A DNA stretch of 32,105 nucleotides, taken from NCBI GenBank assembly GCA_016874915.1, contig VGSW01000024.1, positions 1-32,105 of the forward strand, in the 5' to 3' direction. Positions 1-13,200 of the stretch are shown one piece after another. The DNA is from Deltaproteobacteria bacterium (GTDB lineage: Bacteria > Desulfobacterota > Desulfobaccia > Desulfobaccales > 0-14-0-80-60-11). Under the pieces are notes generated by a model. It was not told where the DNA came from. It ran no database searches and saw nothing but the letters and a program-made list of their open reading frames with translations. Every line of letters starts with the position of its first letter. The first letter of the stretch is position 1. Position numbers and translations under genes: made by a program.

Positions 1-43
1 CATCGCGCCTGTTTCCTTCTACGGCTTGGACCGGGAGGACTAA
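1..43 (+). CDS. C-terminal end of an upstream phage gene (partial)
   Basis: An open frame runs in from the left edge and ends at a TAA (41-43). The last residues read IAPVSFYGLDRED. It stops 3 bases before the next start codon, so it is probably the previous gene of the same phage late operon. Too little is visible to name a product. Confidence 0.5.
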   Translation, partial: IAPVSFYGLDRED

Positions 44-46
44 ATC

Positions 47-1210
47 ATGAGCCTCACTACTGACCTTAGCGGGGGGCTGTTCGGGCCTACCAGAGAGGAA
101 ATCGAGAAAGAGGCGCAATACCAGAAGCAGCGCCGATTGCTGGAGCTGCAGCAGGAAGGGGCGGTAAAACTGGCGGAAGCCCGGAACGCTACCACCAGCC
201 CTCGGAAAGAGCCGGTCCGGGAAGCCCAGGCGTTCACCCGGGCCTTCGTTGCCGGCAAGGGACTGGGAGACGAGACTTCCTACGGCGGCCAGGGTCCTCT
301 GTTTCCCGAGGAGGCGGCCCGGTCCGAAACCCGGGTTGCTTCGGGCCAGCAGGACTTTGCCAGACCCATCCCGGTGACCCGAGGCATGACCACCACCTAC
401 CAGGGGCCGCGCTACGGGGAGGAGTTTGCCGCGCCGGGGCAGGCGGTGCAGGCTTTCCGGAGAGAGCAAGGCGCGCCTTTCGTGCCGGCGGGCGGAGCCA
501 TGGAGGGTCTCAAGCACCAAAACAAGCTGGAAGAAATCGCGGCCCAGGGAAAAAGCCAGGAAGCGGCCCTGGCGGGGGACGTGATGACCCGCAAGCGCAA
601 CCTGGAAGCCTTCATGAACCGGGTGCAAAGCGACCCCCGGTTTTACAAGGAAGGCCCGGAAGGCTTGGGGCCGGTGATTCCGGGTTTAGGGCAATTGGTT
701 ATGGGGTTCAAGGCTATGGGCGAGGCCGACCCCGAAAAGGCTTTCCAGGCGTTCGAAGCCAAGGCCATGCGCCACCTGGACGAGAACAAGTGGGTCAATG
801 ATCAGGGCATCACCAAGGCCGTGGAAAATCTGACAAAGGCCGGATACGCCCTGACGCAGGGGCAAAAATTATGGCTGACCACTCCTCAAGCCGACCAAGA
901 GGCGGAAAAGAAGCGCCGGGACACCATCCTTCAATGGGTCAACCCCCCGGCGGTCCCCGATAAAACCCAAAACCGGACTGCGCCGCTCCAAAATTCTCCG
1001 GGGACGGCACCGCCGCTTTTCCTGGACGACAAGATGGTGCAGGTGGGGCCCCGGGGAGAGATAACCCCGTTCAAGATTGAGGTGGGGCCGCGAGGGGAGA
1101 TCAGGCCGTTTAAGCCGCTTCCGGCCCTGCCGGGTCCGGCGCTCTTGCGGCCTGACCAGTACAGCCGGCTGATGGAAGAAAAGCAGCGCGGATACGGAGT
1201 CCTACCGTGA
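47..1210 (+). CDS. Phage protein of unknown function, upstream of the polyvalent gene
   Basis: This is a 387-aa hydrophilic protein that I do not recognise. A GGGAGG ribosome-binding site lies 8 bases before the ATG. The N-terminal part is Glu/Gln-rich and probably helical. A middle section (about residues 150-290) looks globular and helical. The C-terminus is Pro-rich and carries a short tandem repeat, VGPRGEI-x-PFK, twice in a row. There is no signal peptide or clear membrane segment. The stop codon overlaps the GTG start of the giant polyvalent gene, so the two are almost certainly co-translated. Its position just before a packaged polyvalent protein suggests a virion or ejection protein, but that is inference from context only. 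Confidence 0.8.
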   Translation: MSLTTDLSGGLFGPTREEIEKEAQYQKQRRLLELQQEGAVKLAEARNATTSPRKEPVREAQAFTRAFVAGKGLGDETSYGGQGPLFPEEAARSETRVASGQQDFARPIPVTRGMTTTYQGPRYGEEFAAPGQAVQAFRREQGAPFVPAGGAMEGLKHQNKLEEIAAQGKSQEAALAGDVMTRKRNLEAFMNRVQSDPRFYKEGPEGLGPVIPGLGQLVMGFKAMGEADPEKAFQAFEAKAMRHLDENKWVNDQGITKAVENLTKAGYALTQGQKLWLTTPQADQEAEKKRRDTILQWVNPPAVPDKTQNRTAPLQNSPGTAPPLFLDDKMVQVGPRGEITPFKIEVGPRGEIRPFKPLPALPGPALLRPDQYSRLMEEKQRGYGVLP

Positions 1211-4200
1211 GTCTGCTTTACCCCGAAGAAGAACGCTTTAACCTGGCCCCGCTTCGGCCGCCGGGTCAGCCGCGGGTCCCCGACTTCATCCCGGAGATGT
1301 TCGGCAAGTCGCCGGATTTCATTCCCGAGGCGGCGCCGGGGGCGAAGACGCCCGACATTCCCGAGATGCCTTTGGAGTCCGTGACGCCGGAGCAGCAGGC
1401 GGGGGTGGATCGGATCGACCGCCTTTTAAAGAAGCGGCAGGCGGCCCAGGTGGAGGTGGAGCGGTCGCTTCCCGGAGAGGTGGCGGCCAGCCTGGGCCGG
1501 GGCGCCCTGGGCCTGGCCAAGCTGCCCTTCCAGCTGGCCAAGATCGCGGGTTCGGACGTTTTGCAAAGCGACACGGTCAAACGAATCACCGAACCGGTGA
1601 TCACCGGCCTGGAAGATATCGCGGAGTCCCCCGCGCTCAAGCCGGGCAAGGCCGCGGGCGGTCCCCCGGTGGAGTTGGACCGCATCCTCCAGGACCCCGG
1701 GGGCGTGGCCAAGCAGATCGCGGCCAACGTCACCAACCCCCACTTCTGGGCGGCCCAACTGCCGGAAGGGGCCATGAGCACCATCCCTTATTTCTTCGGC
1801 AACTGGATGGCCCGGGCCGGGGCCGCGGCCTTGAAATACGGCAAGCTGATCAACGGGGCCGACAAGGCGGCCAAGGCCGCGGCGTTGGCCGGGGATGCCG
1901 AGGCCCTGGCCACAGCCACCGCCAAGCTCACCGAGTACGGCTCGAAGCTCGCCCGCATGGGGCGCATGGGCGGATACAGCATGGCCATGGCCCAGGAAGC
2001 GGCCTCCGCGGAACAGAACTTAAGGAATTGGGAACTGGAGAAGGGCAAGGAAGTGCCCTGGCTCACCCGCAACATCGTCATGCTGGCCGGCGGGGCGCTG
2101 GCGGGCTCTCTGGAGGCCATGTCCCTGGAGCGAATCTTTGCCGGCAAGAAGGGCCTGACCCTGACCCGGAAGCTGCTGGATTCCATCATCACCGAAGGCT
2201 CCACGGAAGGCGCCCAGGAGATCGTGGCCAACGCCTTCAAGAAATACGGCTACGACCCGGACCAGAAGCTGACGGAAAACGTGGTGGAAAGCGTTCTGGT
2301 GGGCGCGGCCCTGGGCGGGGTCTTCGGGGGGGCCGAAAAATTCGCGGAGTACCGGCAGTACGTCCGGGAACTGCGGGAGAAGGCCGACTCTGAACAACAG
2401 GAACGCCAGGCCCCGGCCTGGACGCCCCCTGCAGTGGAGCCGTGGGAGGAAGCGCCCATAGCCCCGCCGCCGGCCACCTTCGGCCCGTCTCCCGGAGAAG
2501 AGATTCCCCCTCCGCCTCCCTACCGGATCATCGAGCGGGGGGAGCGGCCGCCCGCGGTCACCGAAGGTGAACCCGAAGGCGGCTCTCCCCTGGTGGACCA
2601 GTTCGGGCGGCCCATTTACCGGAGCGCCCTGGAGATCGCCTTGCGCAAGGAGCCGTGGGAGCGCACCGCGTTGGAGAAGTGGCTGGCGGACCAGGCCACC
2701 AAGGGCGAGACGGTGGCCCCGGAAACCCGGGGTCCGGGGATTGTCTTGGGGCCGGGGGGCGAAGTGGTGGCCGGTCCGGGCGCGGCTAGCCCCGCGCCCA
2801 CGCCTGCGCCCATGGGCGCGCCGGCCACGGAAACGGAAACCGTGCTGGAAGCGGCCAAGGAAGAAGCCGCGCCCCAGGTTCCCGACTTGAAAGAGCTGGT
2901 CGGCCAGTTGACGGCCCTGGTGGAAGAAACCGGGGACCCGGCCGCGGCCGCGAAGCTGAATGAACTGCTCATCGCCAACCGGGAGGAGGTGGGGAACCTC
3001 TTCAGGATGCCGGAAGAAGAGAGGCCGGGGTTGAAACCCATTGCGGAGCGGTTGTCCGGCCTCATCCGCCAGGTGGAGGAAACCGGCGATCCGGCCGCGG
3101 CCCGGGAGCTGCACGGCCTGCTGGCCGCCCATCGGGACGTGCTGAGAGGCGTGGGCCGGTGGGAAATTGATAAAGCGGCCAGCCCCCCGGAACCCCTGGC
3201 CCTTGCCGGAGTGCAGGCGGAAGAGGCAGCCCGCCCTCCCGAGCCAACCCCTTCCACCGAAATGCCCTCGCCTGCACCCCCGGCTCCGGAGCCGCCCCCG
3301 GTGCCCCGGGGAATCCAGGGCCATACGGTTGCGGCCACCACCGCCCGGGGCACCGCGGTGGACACGCAATATGAAGTGATGGACGTGGGCGACCTCGTCA
3401 CCTCCCACGACGACAACCTGGGCCTTAACCCGGCCTTTCCCCAGGAACTCCAGCCCCGGGAGCGGGGGCGGGTGGCTTCGCAACTGCAAATCGGCCGGAT
3501 TGAGCAGGGTCTTCAGCCTGACTTTTTGTTGACGGAATCTCCCCAAGCGGCAGAAGGCACTCCCATTATCGGGCCGGACAATCTGGTGGAAAGCGGCAAT
3601 GCCCGGACCATTGCGGTGCGGCGGCTTTATGGCCGGACGGATGGACAAATCGAAGCCTACCGGCAACGGTTGAAGGAAAAAGCTGCTCAGTTTGGCATCA
3701 ACCCGGCTTTGGTTGACCAAATACAGAATCCGATTTTGGTGCGGCGACGGTTATCGGAAGTGGACCGCCAGCAGTTTGTGCGGGAGGCCAACGAAGCGGC
3801 CGTAGCCGCCATGAGTGACGTGGAACAGGCCCGTTCCGACGCCAACCGGTTGCACGGCCTAGATATTCTGCAAAATTTCGTGGCCAACGATGACGGCGAA
3901 ATCCTGACTCAGGCCAACCGCTTCTTCATTAAGCAGTTCATGGAGAAGGTGGTGGGGCCGACAGAGGCCAATCGCTACCTGACTGCGGACGGCGGCTTAA
4001 GCCAAGCAGGGATAATGCGGATTCGCAATGCCTTATTCGCCCTGGCTTTTGGTGACTCCGCTTCTCTGGGGAAACTGGCCGAAAGCCCGGACGACAATGC
4101 CAGAAACATCACCGGGGCCATGGCCATGGTGGCGGCCCGCTTGGCCTCCATCAACAAGGAAATCGCCAAAGGCCGCCTGTTCGATCTGAACATCACCCAA

Positions 4201-7200
4201 GAGATTGGTCAGGCTGCGGACATTTTACAGAGCCTCAGAGAGCAGGGACAGTCGGTGGATTGGTTTTTGGCTCAACAGAAACTTTTTGAGACCATCGATC
4301 CGATAGTAGCCGACCTTCTGAGGGTTTTTTCCAGGTTCTCCCGTTCCCGCAAAAAACTTACAGCGATCTTCAACGCCTATGCGGAGGCCCTCGAAGCTTT
4401 GGGCAACCCCAAGCAGTTGCAGCTTTTAGGGCCAAAAATTGATATAAGCAAGGCGGAGCTTTTGCAGGCTGCCTTGACCAAGGAGAAGGGTCATGGAGAA
4501 GAAATCGGACCCCTACCAGTTGGAGTTCAGCCAGGTGCGACCCCAGGCGGTGAATTGGGTCCTGAAACGCATGGAGAAGATGGAAGCCAGGAAGCAAGCG
4601 AAGAAGGAGAAACAGGGCCAGAAGGCGCAAGTCATCCCGCTCCCGAAGAAGAAGTAAGTTTCGGCCCCGAGGATTTCGGCCTCACCGGGGGCCAACCTAA
4701 AGCCTCAACACTCGAAACCCGCTTAAAAGAAGTCCAAAAGCAGTTCCCCGACATCGACCCGGACAAGGCCCTGGCCGTGCTCCGGGCCTTCCCCGAAGGC
4801 CAGATCGAACCCGCCCAAGTCAACATTTTAGCCGGCGATCCCGAACTTTTCTCCCAGGTGTCCCGGGGGAACCTGTCGGCCCAGGAGCGGGAGCAGCTCT
4901 ACAAAAAAGCCACGGACCTGGGCCAGCAGCAAACTCTGGAAGGTCTGGGGCCGGGCGGGGGGTTGTTCGACCAAAAGCCGCCCGCCACAGAAGTCAAAAA
5001 GCCTCCTAAGCAGGAAACCGGCCCAGAACCCGGAAAAGAAGCCGGAGGACTGTTAAAGGCTTTTCGCGACCTGATCAATCAGGCCATGGGGCAACCGACT
5101 CCCGCCCCCATTACCGCCAAAGACGTGGCCGCGGTCGCCCAAAAAGCCGGAGTCCCCAAGGAAGAGCTGCCCCAGCGCCGGAAGGAGATCGAGGAAACCT
5201 TCGAACTGGCTTTGGTCAATAAGGCCCGGGAAATTGCGGCTAAAAAGGGCGACCAGGCTTTCGAGGAAATCAAGAAGCTCTACTCCCTGCAGCCGGCTTT
5301 GACCTCCCGCACTTCCACCACCGTCAAGAACCAAGCCTATTCCACTCCAGCTCCCCTGGCCTTCCTCATGAGCAAGGCGGTGGGCGTAACTTCAGGCGAT
5401 TGGGTCTATGAGCCCACGGCGGGCAACGGCATGCTCCTCATCGCCGCCAATCCAGAGCAAACCCTGGCCAACGAGATAGAGCCGCTCCGGGCCGAACATC
5501 TGCGCAGCCAAAGGTTCGACGTGACCGTCCAGGACGCCCGGAACTTGGTGGGGACCGAGGAGGGACCCCAGGAAAAGTCGGCGGACGTGGTCCTGGCCAA
5601 CCCGCCCTTCGGTTCTCTGGAAAAGCCGGTGGCCTTTGACGGCTACAAAATCACCAAGCTGGAGCACCTCATCGCCCTGGACGCGCTTAAAGCCATGGAC
5701 GATGACGGGCGGGCCGCGGTGATCACCGGGGGCCATTCCTTCGCCACCCCCTGGGGCCAGCCCATGACCCAGCTGACGGACGCGGACCGGGTGTTTTTCA
5801 ACTACCTTTACTCCCGGTACCGCGTCACCCACCATATCAACGTCGACGGCGACGTCTACAAGCAGATGGGAACCAAGTTCCCCATCCGGCTGCTGATCAT
5901 CGAGGGGCGCAAGGCCGAACCCCAGGGCGCGGCCCCGCACCAGGCCGATGGGATAGAGGTTGCCAAGACTTTTGACGATATTTATAAGTTGTTGAAAGGA
6001 GACATCGATGCCCGGGCAAAAGGTGTTGTGGCTCCCGAAGTTTCTAAGGGACAACCGGCCGGCGAGGATCGGCCTGGGGGTGCTGGTGTCGCCCCGGGGG
6101 GCGCAGCAGTTGGACAACCCCAAGGACCCGAACCGGGCCTGGGCCTACCTGGGGCACTGGGAGGACAAGGCCCGGGAGCTGTTGAAACGGAAGGAGAAGG
6201 AGGCGAAGTACGGCAGCCGGGAGGTTTACGGGGTGCTGCTGAGCCTGGGACCCCAGGTGGCGGACCAGTACCTGGCGGGGGACGAGGACCAGGAGGACCT
6301 GTTGAAGGCCATCCGGCAGCACCCGGAGAGCGGGGGCCTGGCCCATCTCCTGGCGTATCTCCGGGACCCCGGCCCGGCGAACAAAAAGGATCTCCTAAGC
6401 CGGTATCCCCAGGACCCGATGCACGACCGCCTCAGCCCGACAGAGGAACTGCAGGAACAGAACGAGGCGAGCCTGGCCGAGTTCCTCCAAAGTCTATAGG
6501 CTCCGGCACCAAAATCACTCTTCCCGATGGGACCATCGTCACCATCAAGGAAGAGGCCGCAACTTACCAAACCCATTCCAAAATTCAAGAAGAGGCCGCT
6601 CCCTATGGCGACCAGACCATCGAGGTGGTGGACGCCCAGGGGAACGTGCGCCGCATCCCCGTCGCCCAAATCCAGGGCGTCATTGACGAGTCGGGCCGGG
6701 AAATCAAACTTTCCGACCGGGACCGCCAGGAGCTCCGGGTTTTCCAAAAGAACCAGTGGGTGGAAACCGCGGACGGCAAGGTGGGCCAAATCACCAAAAT
6801 CCGGGGCTGGTTCGACAAGATGACCTTAACCGTGCAGGGGCCGGAAGGACCGCTTACGTTCAAGCCGGGGGACGTCAAGAACATTCTGCCCGGGCCGCCC
6901 GAAGCCCAAAAAACCGAAGCTCCCGCCCCGCCTAAAACCGAAGCCCCCGCGGAAGAAACCAGGCTCCAGGCGGCCTACCAGCCCACCTCCAAAGGACCGG
7001 CCATGAACACCGTGGCTCCCCGGTACATGGCCGAGGCCGTCAAGAATTACCTGGAAAAGTTGCAGGAAGAGATCGGCGACCTGGACGAGTTCGTGCGGGA
7101 CCGCCTGGGCTACCAAACCAAGGAGGAGATGTTTTCGGTCCTGGGGGCCGAGCAGATCGAAGGGGTGGCCCTGGCCATCGACGCCATAGAAAGGGGCACC

Positions 7201-10200
7201 GGGGGCTTCGTCATCGGCCACCAGACGGGCGTGGGCAAGGGCCGCATGGTGGCCGCGGTCATGCGCTATGCCAAGAACCGGGGATTGGTGCCCATCTTCT
7301 TGACCGAAAACGACGGCCTGTTTTCCGCCATGTACCGGGACATGCGGGACATCAAGGCCGACCTCAACCCCCTCATCGTGGCCAGCAACAAGGACCGGGC
7401 TCGTATCGTGGACAACGACGGCAACGTCATCCGGAACCTGGACAAGAAGGCCATCCAGGAAGCGGTGAGAAGGCGGGATTTACCGGCCGGGTATGACGCG
7501 GTCTTCACCACCTATTACCAGATCAACAGCAAAAACTTGACCGGGAAGATGGAACTGCTGCGGGCCCTGGCGCCCAGGAGCATCCTGATCCTGGACGAGT
7601 CCCACAAAGGGGCCGGCCAGGAGAGCAACACCGGGGCCTTCTTAAGGTCGGCCATGACCGGCGCGGCCCGGGGCGTGGTCTATTCCTCCGCCACCTATGC
7701 CAAGCGGCCCGATACCATGGCCCTGTACCACCGCACCGAATTGGGCAACCTCAACGTGGACCTGGACACCGTCATTGAGAACCTGAAGCGGGGCGGGGTC
7801 CCCTTGCAGGAATGGATCGCCCACCAATGGGCCTTGAGCGGCCAGATGATCCGCAACGAACTCTCCTTCGCGGGGATCGACATCCCGGTGGAGGTGGACC
7901 ACGAGAGCGCGGCCCGGGATCGGCAGCGTTCCGATGACCTGACGGCCTGCCTTAGGGCCATCCTCAAGTTTTCCAAGGAATTCAACCTGTGGGTCAAGGA
8001 CCTGGACGCAGATTTCAAAAAAGAGGGCAAGGCCGCGGACGAGGGGTTCCGGGGAGGCATCAGCGCCACCCATTTCGCCTCGGTGATGCACAACAAGATT
8101 TCACAACTGCTGTTCTGCCTGCGGGCCGACGCCACCATCAAGGAAGCCCTGGACGCTCTCAAACAGGGCCGCAAGGTGGTCATCGGCTGCTACAACACCA
8201 TGGAGTCCTTCCTGGACGACATGCTGGAAGCCGGGGTGATCCGGGTGGGGGACGAAGTGAACATGAACTTCGCCCAGGTGCTCCGCAAGGCCGCGGACGG
8301 CACCCGGACCTACCGCATCAAGCACCATGATGGCAGCACGGAGAAGGTGACAGTCCAGGTGGAGGAAATGCCGGAGCATCTGCAGTACTTGTGGGGGCAG
8401 ACCGTTAATCTTATCGACGGCACCGTGACGGACGTGCCGGCCATGCCCATCGACTATATCGCCAAGGCCCTGGAAAGGGAAGGCTACCAGGTGGGGGAGA
8501 TCACCGGGCGCACCCATGTCCTGGACTGGCAAGAAGAGCGAAATATCCTGCGCAAACGCAGCGACAAGGAGAAGTACGACAAAAACACCCCCGTCAACAA
8601 GTTCAATTCCGGAGAATTCGACGCCTTGATCATCAACAGTTCCGGGAGCACCGGGATTTCGTTGCACAGCGGCGAGAAGTTCAAGGACCAGCGTCCCCGG
8701 CACATGGTCCTGACCCAGATGAGCCAGGAGATCAACGAGGCGGTGCAGCTCCTGGGGCGCATCCACCGCACCGGCCAGGTCCACAAGCCCAGCTACAAGG
8801 TGAAGATCAGCTCTCTTCCCGGCGAGAAGCGGCCTCTGGTGATCCTCCAGAAAAAGATGGCCTCCCTGTTCGCCAATATCTCCGCCAAGGGGGAGAGCGC
8901 CTACTCCCTGGACGTGGCGGACATCATCAACCAGTACGGCGACCGGGTGGCGGCCGAGATGTTCGCCGAAGACCCCAGCTTGAACGACCGCCTCAGCGGG
9001 GTCCTGGACCGGGTGATCGACCACGAATTCATCGAGGCGGACCGGGACGGGCGGATCCACCAGATTTTGCAAGCCTTTCCGGAAACCGGCTCCCTGACCA
9101 AGCGGGTTACCGGCTGGACCGCCCTGCAGCCGGTGGCGGTGCAGGAGGAGGTGTGGGCCGCCCTTGACGCCAAGTATGAAGAGCTGGTGGAGCACCTGAA
9201 ACAGATCGGCGAGTACAACCTGGAAAGCGAGCACCTGGACCTCCAGGCCAAAACCCTGGATAAGACCATGCTGGTGGCCGGCGACGCCCGGGGCAAAAGC
9301 GAGCTTTCCAGCCCCACCTATTTTGAGACGGTGGACGCCAAGATCCAGAAGAAGCCCATGACCCGGGCCGAGATCGAGAAGCGCCTCGAGGCCCACCTGA
9401 AGGGGAAAACCCCGGAGCGAGCAGCCGACGAACTTAAAACCCAGTTGGAGGACGATTTCCACGCCTGGCTGAAAGAGAAGAAGACCCTGATGGCGGGGGC
9501 CAACAACGCCCCGGAAATCATTGAAAGGTATGAACGGGGAGCCAGGCAAGCCCTGACTTTCGCCCTGGACACCCTGGATCAGTTCAAAATCGGCGCCCAC
9601 GTCACCCACCTGGAAGTCCTTGAAGGGGTCATCTACAACATTCAGTACAAGCCCACCCCCGGCAGCAACCCCGCCACGCCGTCCAACTTCAAGTACACCC
9701 TGGCGGTGGGGTCCTCCATGCGCACCTACCGCACCACCGCGTCCTTAAGGGGCCAGTCCTTCATCAAAGGAGAAGGCGTCCCGGCTGATTGGGACGAGCA
9801 GATGAAGGTCTTTCACCTCCAGCCCTATGAGAAACGCTACCTGGTGACGGGGAACCTCCTGGGCAACCCCATCAACAAGGGGCAGATGACCTTCTTTACC
9901 CGGGAAGACGGCAAACTGGCCACCGGCTTCGTCATGCCCCTCAATTTCGACCCTTCCAAGTACAAGGAACTGCAAACCGTCACCCTGAACCGGGACCAGG
10001 CCATCCAGGTGCTTAAGCGGCAGGGGTTGCTCAATGGCGGGGGAGTCTTCCTGCAAAAGTACGGCTCCGGTTACAAAATCTCCGTTCCCCTGGCCAAGAA
10101 AACCGGGGGCAGGTTTTATCTGGACGAAGACATCCTTAAGCACACCCGGGGCGATTTTTATAAATCCGGCCAGGCCATGGAGGCCGATATCGACACCTTT

Positions 10201-13200
10201 CAGGACGCCGCGGCCGTCATCGGCGTCCTCATGCAGAAGCACGGCGTTGCCGTCAGCCTGGCCCGGGTCACCTTCGAGGAAATTTTCGGGAAACCGGGGG
10301 AAAGCCACCGGCCCCTGGAGATCGCCGAAGGCTCGGCGCCCTATGCGGTAAAAACCACGGCCAGCCTGAAGCGCCAGATCGTTCCCCACCCCAAGGTCCT
10401 GGCGGAATATCAATCTGATGAGATGAGGCTCGCGTATGGATCTGAAAGCCTTGCGCAGGAAGCTGCTGCTGAAATCCGCAAAAAAGCCGAGCAAGCCGCC
10501 AAGAGGCAGGCTGGCGTATCCGGTAGAGCCGTGCCGGGGTCTCTTAAGGAGTATCGAAACAAGGTTTCCCAGGAATACGGCGACAGGAGATGGATCAGCT
10601 ACGTCGGGCGGCGACTGACGCCGGGCATGGAGCCTTACGAGATTGCCGAGCTCTTTCAAATCTACCGCAGCCCCCGGCAGGAGAACCTGCACGTCATCTA
10701 CACGGATGAAAAGGGCTTGATCCTGGCCCATAACACCCTGTCTTCCGGGACCCTTTCTTCCGTGAACGTGGACCTGGAATGGCTCGTGGGCCACGTCAGA
10801 CAGGCGGCCGGGCGCCTGGGAGCCGCCAAGGTCCATTTCCTCCACAACCATCCCAGCGGCAACCCCAAGATGAGCCGGGGCGACCTGGCGGGATTCAACA
10901 TCCTTTTTAAAGGACTGCCCGACTTGAACTTCAAGGGTTTAGGCGGCCTCATGGGTGAGTTCCTGGTGATCGACCACGGAAAGCTGAGCTACATCAGGAA
11001 CGGCATGGAATTCCAGGGGTTCTTCCGGCCCCGCCCCGGTGCAGGGGATTGGCTGGACAAAAAGGCCAGGATTAAAAACGAGGTTGACCTGGCCAACTTC
11101 GCTTTCTCCCTGGGTATCGACCCGGAAAAGGTGTGCCTGATCTTCACCAACGCCCAGAACCAGGTGCAGGGCTGGACGGTGCACCGCAAAAAGGTTCTCT
11201 CCAAACCCATCAATCAGGTGCGGAAAACCCTCATGGGCCTGGCCCGGGCCTACGACGCCAACCAGGTCAGCGTCATCATTGGAGATATAGACCTGTTGGA
11301 GCAATTCGTCACCCGGCAGGCCGAGGTTTTGGACAGATCCTCGTTCAACGAATGGATCATGGACATCCAAACCACGGAAGGCGAGAGCGTGCGCCGGGAG
11401 ATGCCGGAGTTGTGGACGCCCCAGCCGGGCCGGAAAGCCAGGAAATACGCCCGGAGGTTTCTATTCGAGGATGCGGCAAGATTTGGCGAAGCCGACCTAA
11501 GGGACATTGACGCCTACCGGGAGAAATACATCGCCGCTCCCCAAGAGGAAAAGAAGGGCCTGAAAGACCGCCTTACCGAAAAGCTTAAAACCTTCTACGA
11601 CCAGACCGTGGATCGTTGGGCCTCCTGGGAGCGGGCCGCCCGGCGCGCCGCCAAAGAAGGGGCCGCGGTGCCCGCGGGCGAAAACATCATCAACAGCTTG
11701 AGTTACATGAGGGGCGCCGAGGGCCGGGTGCACCAGGGCATCATGGGCGAGTACGTTTACCAGGACAAGAAAGCCTTTGACGAGAACCTGGGGATGGAGG
11801 TCTTCACCGGCGACGAGCTGGTGCGCAAAGGCCCCAGCCTGAAAGTGCGCCTGGAAGAGCTTAAGAAGCTGGCCGACAGCCGGGGTGACTCTTACGGCCA
11901 GGCCATGAACGACCTGGAAACCTTCATGGTGGCCCAACGGGACCTGGAACTGGCCGGGGACACCGGGGTGCGGGAGCAAGGGGCCATCAAGGGGGTGCAT
12001 CCCGAGGAAAGCCGTCGGGTCATCGAGGCCCTCAAGCGGAAGTATGACAAAGACTTCGAGAGCCTGTCAAAGGTGGCCGACTCGCTGCGGGAGTGGGGCG
12101 ATGAGATGATCCTTCAACCCTTGCTACAGGTGGGGTTCATTGACGAGGAGACCTACCACCAAATCAAGGAGCGCAACGAATACTACATCCCCTATAAGCG
12201 CCTCCTGGACGACGTGGAGACCTACATCGCGGCCAACGCCGCGGCCATGGGGGTGCCGGGCCGGATGATCCGGGAAATCAAAGGCTCGGAGCGCCAGGTG
12301 CTCAACCCCATGCAGATGTGGATCGACCTGGCCCACAAAGCCGCATACGCTTACGCCAAGAACAAGACCACCCGCTCGGTTTTTGTCACCGCCAAGGCCG
12401 CGGGATGGGAGGACGTTAAGGAAGTCCCGGCCAAGTACCTCCCCATAGACTTTGTCCAGAAGCAGGAGATGGACGCGGTTCTCCGGCCCCAGCTCACCCG
12501 CCTGGCCGAAGACCTGGGCATCAAGGTGAAAGTCCTGGGGAAGCTCCGGGGCCGGCGCCTGGGGCAGTTCAAGTCCTGGCTCAAGCAGGAGGTGCAAGAC
12601 GGCAAGCTGGCCGTGGAAACGGCCAGGGAGATCGAGGTCAGGTTCGCCACCTTCGAGGCCACCTTGGCCCACGAGCTGGGCCACGGAATCGACGAGTCCT
12701 ACGGCCTGGTGAAACTGCTCATCGAGAACGGCACCCCGGAGATGAAGAAGGAGCTGCGCCGCATCGCCGACCAGCGGGCCGGGGCCGCGTCCTCCAAGTC
12801 CTATCAGCGGTATATCCGCAAGAAGGAAGAGCAGGTGGCGGAGTTCGTCAGCCGCTACGTCATCGACCGGAGATCGGTGGAGCGGCTGGCCCCCACCGCC
12901 CTGGCGGCCTTCGAAGGCTTCCTGAAGTGGAACCCGAAACTGACGCCGCTTCTGAGCTTTCGTCTCTCCCACCAGGCCGGGATGATGGACTTCACCAACC
13001 GCATCTGGGCCCGGTCGCCTTTGCCCCCGGAGCCGGGAACCATCCCCTATTTCCGGGACGGCAGCCAGCGCTGGTTAAAACTGCCGCCTGACATGTACCA
13101 GGCGACCCAAAGCGCCATGTCTGCGGAGATGGGGATCCTGCTGCGCATCGCCAAGTGGCCCGCCGACACCCTGCGGGCCGGGGCCATCCTCGCGCCGGAG

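Noticed and set aside
2567-2890. Nested plus-strand ORF in the N-terminal linker of the polyvalent gene
   Set aside because: The product is Trp/Arg/Pro-rich with no natural fold, there is no ribosome-binding site, and GC3 favours the parent frame, unlike the ORFs at 4493 and 6008.
2020-3720. 566-aa minus-strand ORF opposite the polyvalent gene
   Set aside because: It lies antisense to a well-supported coding frame, in GC-rich DNA where shadow frames stay open. The composition is His/Arg/Gly/Pro-rich with no domain. The 502-, 395- and 368-aa minus ORFs at 8101, 13945 and 9745 are the same kind.
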